DNA from: Phylloscopus collybita | Taxonomy: Eukaryota; Chordata; Aves; Passeriformes; Phylloscopidae | Length of the DNA: 64,000 nucleotides | NCBI GenBank assembly: GCA_027886175.1 | Contig: JAJNNQ010000003.1 | Coordinates: 23,353,501-23,417,500, forward strand | Direction: 5' to 3' | Notes under the pieces: generated by a model | What the model was told of the DNA's origin: nothing | Databases searched by the model: none | The model's input: the letters and a program-made list of their open reading frames with translations, nothing else | Made by a program: the position numbers and the translations under genes | Part shown: one piece after another, positions 59,050 to 64,000 of the stretch | Position numbering within the stretch: position 1 is the stretch's first letter | How the letters are laid out: the number at the start of each line of letters is the position of its first letter

Positions 59050-62000
59050 TCACTGTCTAGCTGATTTACAGTTGCCTCTGCGTAGAGCAGCTAGAGGAGC
59101 AGCTCTGCCGGCTTTCCTGTGCTTCTGCATAGCAGAGCTGTCAAGAGCGAGAAGCTGCCTTTTGCCGAGAAAGCAGCGCTTCGCGGAACCACAGCCAGCG
59201 GCGTCTTTGGTACAGCCGCAGGTTGTGCGGAGAAGCGAAAGAGAGCCGGGGAAGAATGTGGAAAGCCGAACTTGGTCGCTGCAAGCAGGTGCTTGTGAAC
59301 AGCTTCTGGTCACCTTGGAGAAACTCCCCCAAGACAGTGGAGAGTCCCCGAAGCTAGTGCCTTGAAATACATGCCTTGGCAGTAGCCCAGAGCAGTACTG
59401 AGTGCAGCAGGTGTCAGGCAGTCTCCTCTTGCCGTGTGCGTGCTTCTGTTTTGTGTTTCCAATGTGCAGAGAAGCACTCGTGCTTGCTGCTGCATCCAGC
59501 AAGCCAAAACGCTTTTGCAGCAACTTTCCTGCCTTTCCCACTACAGGATCAATTTCTAGCTGATTTACAGTTGTTTCTGCGTAGAGCAGCTAGAGGAGCA
59601 GCTCTGCCGGCTTTCCTGTGCTTCTGCATAGCAGAGCTGTCAAGAGCGAGACGCTGCCTTTTGCCGAGAAAGCAGCGGTTCGCGAAACCACAACCAGCGG
59701 CCTCTTTGGAACAGCCGCAGGTTGTGCGGAGAAGCGAAAGAGAGCCGGGGAAGAATGTGGAAAGCCGAACTCGGTCGCTGCAAGCGGGTGCTGGCCAACA
59801 GCTTCTGGTCACCGTGTAGAAACTCTCCCAGCACAGTGCAGAGTCCCTGTGGCTAGTTCCTTGAAACACCTTTCCTGGCAGCAGCCCAGAGCTGTACATA
59901 GTACAGCCGGTGTCAGGCAGTCTCCTCTCGCCGTGTAGGTGCTTCTGTTTTGTTTTTGCAGCGTGCAGAGAAGCCCTTTCGCTTGCTGCTGCTTCCAGCA
60001 AGCCAAAACGCTTTTGCAGCCACTTTCCTGCCTTTTCCACAGCAGGATCACTGTCTAGATGATTTACAGTTGCCTCTGCGTAGAGCAGCTAGAGGAGCAG
60101 CTCTGCCGGCTTTCCTGTGCTTCTGCATAGCAGAGCTGTCAAGAACGAGAAGCTGCCTTTTGCCGAGAAAGCAGCGCTTCGCGGAACCACAGCCAGCGGC
60201 GTCTTCGGTACAGCCGCAGGTTGTGCGGAGAAGCGAAAGAGAGCCGGGGAAGGATGTGGAAAGCCGAACTCGGTCGCTGCAAGCAGGTGCTAGCGAACAG
60301 CTTCTGGTCACCTTGGAGAAACTCCCCCAAGACAGTGGAGAGTCCCCGAAGCTAGTGCCTTGAAATACATGCCTTGGCAGTAGCCCAGAGCAGTACTGAG
60401 TGCAGCAGGTGTCAGGCAGTCTCCTCTTGCCGTGTGCGTGCTTCTGTTTTGTGTTTCCAATGTGCAGAGAAGCACTCGTGCTTGCTGCTGCATCCAGCAA
60501 GCCAAAACGCTTTTGCAGCCACTTTCCTGCCTTTTCCACAGCAGGATCACTGTCTAGCTGATTTACAGTTGCCTCTGCGTAGAGCAGCTAGAGGAGCAGC
60601 TCTGCCGGCTTTCCTGTGCTTCTGCATAGCAGAGCTGTCAAGAGCGAGAAGCTGCGTTTTGCCCAGAAAGAAGCGCTTCGCGGAACCACAACCAGCGGCG
60701 TCTTTGGTACAGCCGCAGCTTGTGCGGAGAAGCGAAAGAGAGCCGGGGAAGAATGTGGAAAGCCGAACTTGGTCGCTGCAAGCGGGTGCTGGCCAACAGC
60801 TTCTGGTCACCGTGTAGAAACTCTCCCAGCACAGTGCAGAGTCCCTGTGGCTAGTTCCTTGAAATACCTTTCCTGGCAGCAGCCCAGAGCTGTACTTAGT
60901 ACAGCCGGTGTCAGGCAGTTTCCGCTTGCCGTGTAGGTGCTTCTGTGTTGTGTTTGCAGCGTGCAGAGAAGTCCTTTCGCTTGCTGCTGCTTCCCGCAAG
61001 CCAAAACGCTTTGGCAGCCACTTTCCTGCCTTTTCCACAGCAGGATCACTGTCTAGCTGATTTACAGTTGCCTCTGCGTAGAGCAGCTAGAGGAGCAGCT
61101 CTGCCGGCTTTCCTGTGCTTCTGCATAGCAGAGCTGTCAAGAACGAGAAGCTGCGTTTTGCCGAGAAAGCAGCGCTTCGCGGAACCACAGCCAGCGGCGT
61201 CTTCGGTACAGCCGCAGCTTGTGCGGAGAAGCGAAAGAGAGCCGGGGAAGAATGTGGAAAGCCGAACTCGGTCGCTGCAAGCAGGTGCTAGCCAACAGCT
61301 TCTGGTCACCTTGTAGAAACTCCCCCAAGACAGTGGAGAGTCCCCGAAGCTAGTGCCTTGAAATACATGCCCTTGGCAGTAGCCCAGAGCAGTACTGAGT
61401 GCAGCAGGTGTCAGGCAGTGTCCTCTTGCCGTGTAGGTGCTTCTGTTTTGTGTTTGCAGCGTGCAGAGAAGCCCTTTCGCTTGCTGCTGCTTCCAGCAAG
61501 CCAAAAGGCTTTTGCAGCAACTTTCCTGCCTTTCCCACTACAGGATCAATTTCTAGCTGATTTACAGTTGTTTCTGCGTAGAGCAGCTAGAGGAGCAGCT
61601 CTGCCGGCTTTCCTGTGCTTCTGCATAGCAGAGCTGTCAAGAGCGAGAAGCTGCCTTTTGCCGAGAAAGCAGCGCTTCGCGGAACCACAGCCAGCGGCGT
61701 CTTTGGTACAGCCGCAGGTTGTGCGGAGAAGCGAAAGAGAGCCGGGGAAGAATGTGGAAAGCCGAACTCGGTCGCTGCAAGCGGGTGCTGGCCAACAGCT
61801 TCTGGTCACCTTGTAGAAACTTTCCCAGCACAGTGTAGAGTCCCCGTGGCTAGTTCCTTGAAATACCATTCCTGGCAGCAGCCCAGAGCTTTACTTAGTA
61901 CAGCCGGTGTCAGGCAGTTTCCGCTTGCCGTGTAGGTGCTTCTGTGTTGTGTTTGCAGCGTGCAGAGAAGCCCTTTCGCTTGCTGCTGCTTCCAGCAAGC

Positions 62001-64000
62001 CAAAACGCTTTTGCAGCCACTTTCCTGCCTTTTCCACAGCAGGATCACTGTCTAGCTGATTTACAGTTGCCTCTGCGTAGAGCAGCTAGAGGAGCAGCTC
62101 TGCCGGCTTTCCTGTGCTTCTGCATAGCAGAGCTTTCAAGAACGAGAAGCTGCCTTTTGCCGAGAAAGCAGCGCTTCGCGGAAGCACAGCCAGCGGCGTC
62201 TTCGGTACAGCCGCAGGTTGTGCGGAGAAGCGAAAGAGAGCCGGGGAAGAATGTGGAAAGCCGAACTCGGTCGCTGCAAGCAGGTGCTAGCGAACAGCTT
62301 CTGGTCACCTTGGAGAAACTCCCCCAAGACAGTGGAGAGTCCCCGAAGCTAGTGCCTTGAAATACATGCCTTGGCAGTAGCCCAGAGCAGTACTGAGTGC
62401 AGCAGGTGTCAGGCAGTTTCCGCTTACCGTGTAGGTGCTTCTGTTTTGTGTTTTCAGCGTGCAGAGAAGCCCTGGTGCTTGCTGCTGCTTCCAGGAAGCC
62501 AAAAGGCTTTTGCAGCCACTTTCCTGCCTTTTCCACAACAGGATCACTGTCTAGCTGATTTACAGTTGCCTCTGCGTAGAGCAGCTAGAAAAGCAGCTCT
62601 GCCGGCTTTCCTGTGCTTCTGCATAGCAGAGCTGTCAAGAACGAGAAGCTGCGTTTTGCCGAGAAAGCAGCGCTTCGCGGAACCACAGTCAGCGGCGTCT
62701 TCGGTACAGCCGCAGCTTGTGCGGAGAAGCGAAAGAGAGCCGGGGAAGGATGTGGAAAGCCGAACTCGGTCTCTGCAAGCGGGTGCTGGCGAACAGCTTC
62801 TGGTCACCTTGTAGAAACTCTCCCAGCACAGTGCAGAGTCCCCGTGGCTAGTTCCTTGAAATACCTTTCCTGGCAGCAGCCCAGAGCTGTACTGAGTGCA
62901 GCAGGTGTCAGGCAGTCTCCTCTCTCCGTGTAGGTGCTTCTGTTTTGTGTTTGCAGCGTGCAGAGAAGCCCTGTTGCCTGCTGCTGCTTCCAGGAAGCCA
63001 AAACGCTTTTGCAGCCACTTTCCTGCCTTTTCCACAACAGGATCACTGTCTAGCTGATTTACAGTTGCCTCTGCGTAGAGCAGCTAGAGGAGCAGCTCTG
63101 CCGGCTTTCCTGTGCTTCTGCATAGCAGAGCTGTCAAGAACGAGAAGCTGCGTTTTGCCGAGAAAGCAGCGCTTCGCGGAACCACAGCCAGCGGCGTCTT
63201 CGGTACAGCCGCAGGTTGTGCGGAGAAGCGAAAGAGAGCCGGGGAAGGATGTGGAAAGCCGAACTCGGTCTCTGCAAGCGGGTGCTGGCGAACAGCTTCT
63301 GGTCACCTTGTAGAAACTCTCCCAGCACAGTGCAGAGTCCCCGTGGCTAGTTCCTTGAAATACCTTTCCTGGCAGCAGCCCAGAGCTGTACTGAGTGCAG
63401 CAGGTGTCAGGCAGTCTCCTCTCGCCGTGTAGATGCTTCTGTTTTGTGTTTGCAGCGTGCAGAGAAGCCCTGGTGCTTGCTGCTGCTTCCAGCAAGCCAA
63501 AACGCTTTTGCAGCCACTTTCCTGCCTTTTCCACAACAGGATCACTGTCTAGCTGATTTACAGTTGCCTCTGCGTAGAGCAGCTAGAAAAGCAGCTCTGC
63601 CGGCTTTCCTGTGCTTCTGCATAGCAGAGCTGTCAAGAACGAGAAGCTGCGTTTTGCCGAGAAAGCAGCGCTTCGCGGAACCACAACCAGCGGCGTCTTC
63701 GGTACAGCCGCAGCTTGTGCGGAGAAGCGAAAGAGAGCCGGGGAAGGATGTGGAAAGCCGAACTCGGTCGCTGCAAGCGGGTGCTGGCCAACAGCTTCTG
63801 GTCACCGTGTAGAAACTCTCCCAGCACAGTGCAGAGTCCCTGTGGCTAGTTCCTTGAAATACCTTTCCTGGCAGCAGCCCAGAGCTGTACTTAGTACAGC
63901 CGGTGTCAGGCAGTTTCCGCTTGCCGTGTAGGTGCTTCTGTGTTGTGTTTGCAGCGTGCAGAGAAGTCCTTTCGCTTGCTGCTGCTTCCCGCAAGCCAAA
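55925..64000. repeat. Large satellite duplication, copy B
   Basis: Copy of 32968-41043, still matching at the window end, so the true length is at least 8,076 bp. Its left limit is placed at the first base after the CAGACAG/CAGGCAG difference at 55924. The sequence just upstream (about 55192-56011) instead follows 45711-46530 at an offset of 9,481 bp (19 monomers), so the junction of two exchange events lies between about 55925 and 56011. Confidence 0.82.

Larger units (their letters stand above)
24093..64000. repeat. 499-bp satellite array, about 80 monomers
   Basis: Head-to-tail copies of a 499-bp monomer (a few are 500 bp through an extra C in ATGCCCTTGG), running beyond the window. By my reading there are 36 type-1 and 44 type-2 monomers. 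Type 1 carries CTCCCCCAAGACAGTGGAGA and ATACATGCC. Type 2 carries CTCTCCCAGCACAGTGCAGA and ATACCTTTCC, often with the 17-nt palindrome GCTGTACTTAGTACAGC. Types mostly alternate, giving 998-bp dimers. The monomer is about half G+C with an invariant core from GTGCTTCTGCATAGCAGAG to GAAAGAGAGCCGGGG. Long open frames occur on both strands in most monomers but begin at GTG or TTG, and 499 is not divisible by 3, so they do not link up. I do not recognise the family. Confidence 0.97.

Noticed and set aside
24040..64000. Hundreds of overlapping 60-163-codon frames in the 499-bp satellite
   Set aside because: The starts I checked are GTG or TTG, not ATG; the period is not a multiple of 3; frames overlap on both strands of a tandem satellite.
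1..64000. CRISPR array
   Set aside because: Both repeat families are direct tandem repeats without unique spacers and the DNA is eukaryotic.

Overview
The window looks like constitutive heterochromatin from a bird, probably a songbird. Three things suggest this: a fragment resembling the CR1 LINE next to the long satellite, a 1.05-kb LTR with ends typical of songbird LTR families (TGTGTTGGTTTTGC ... GGTCAAACCA), and a class III (ERVL-like) endogenous retrovirus that is near-intact in gag. The assignment rests on remembered family features, not on a database search. I see no host protein-coding gene and no tRNA or rRNA gene that I can support.

Layout. Positions 1-18880 are a G-rich 21-bp minisatellite (core GGGGACATTGGGGGCTCCATA) with kilobase-scale higher-order repeats. 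Two retroviral insertions interrupt it. The first is a 6.8-kb provirus at 7494-14258 (+ strand): two 655-bp LTRs differing at only 5 substitutions and one T, a tRNA-Lys-type primer site, an intact 672-codon gag, a pol broken by two stops and two frameshifts, a polypurine tract and no env. The second is a 716-bp solo LTR at 16122-16837 (- strand) with perfect 5-bp target duplications. Removing either element restores the minisatellite exactly or nearly so.

Positions 18881-24082 are ordinary AT-rich, mostly single-copy-looking DNA. It holds a 1,049-bp minus-strand LTR (20275-21323), a pair of ~275-bp inverted arms around it (20010-20284 and 21465-21752), and at its right edge a CR1 fragment (23878-24082). 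From 24093 to the window end runs an uninterrupted array of about 80 monomers of a 499-bp satellite. It has two main monomer types, largely arranged as 998-bp dimers, with larger nested duplications. One of these is an almost identical block of at least 8 kb repeated at an offset of 22,957 bp.

How it fits together. The functional coding content is retroviral: gag, then a same-frame UAG stop followed by a candidate pseudoknot, then pol. The rest is two unrelated tandem-repeat families that grow by unequal exchange, joined by a short island of unique DNA. The many long open frames in both arrays are by-products of repeat structure and do not start with ATG where I checked. The points most worth a second look are the possible readthrough pseudoknot between gag and pol, the hydrophobic N-terminal extension of Gag, the contrast between near-identical LTRs and a heavily broken pol, the quadruplex-competent minisatellite, and the nested organisation of the 499-bp satellite.
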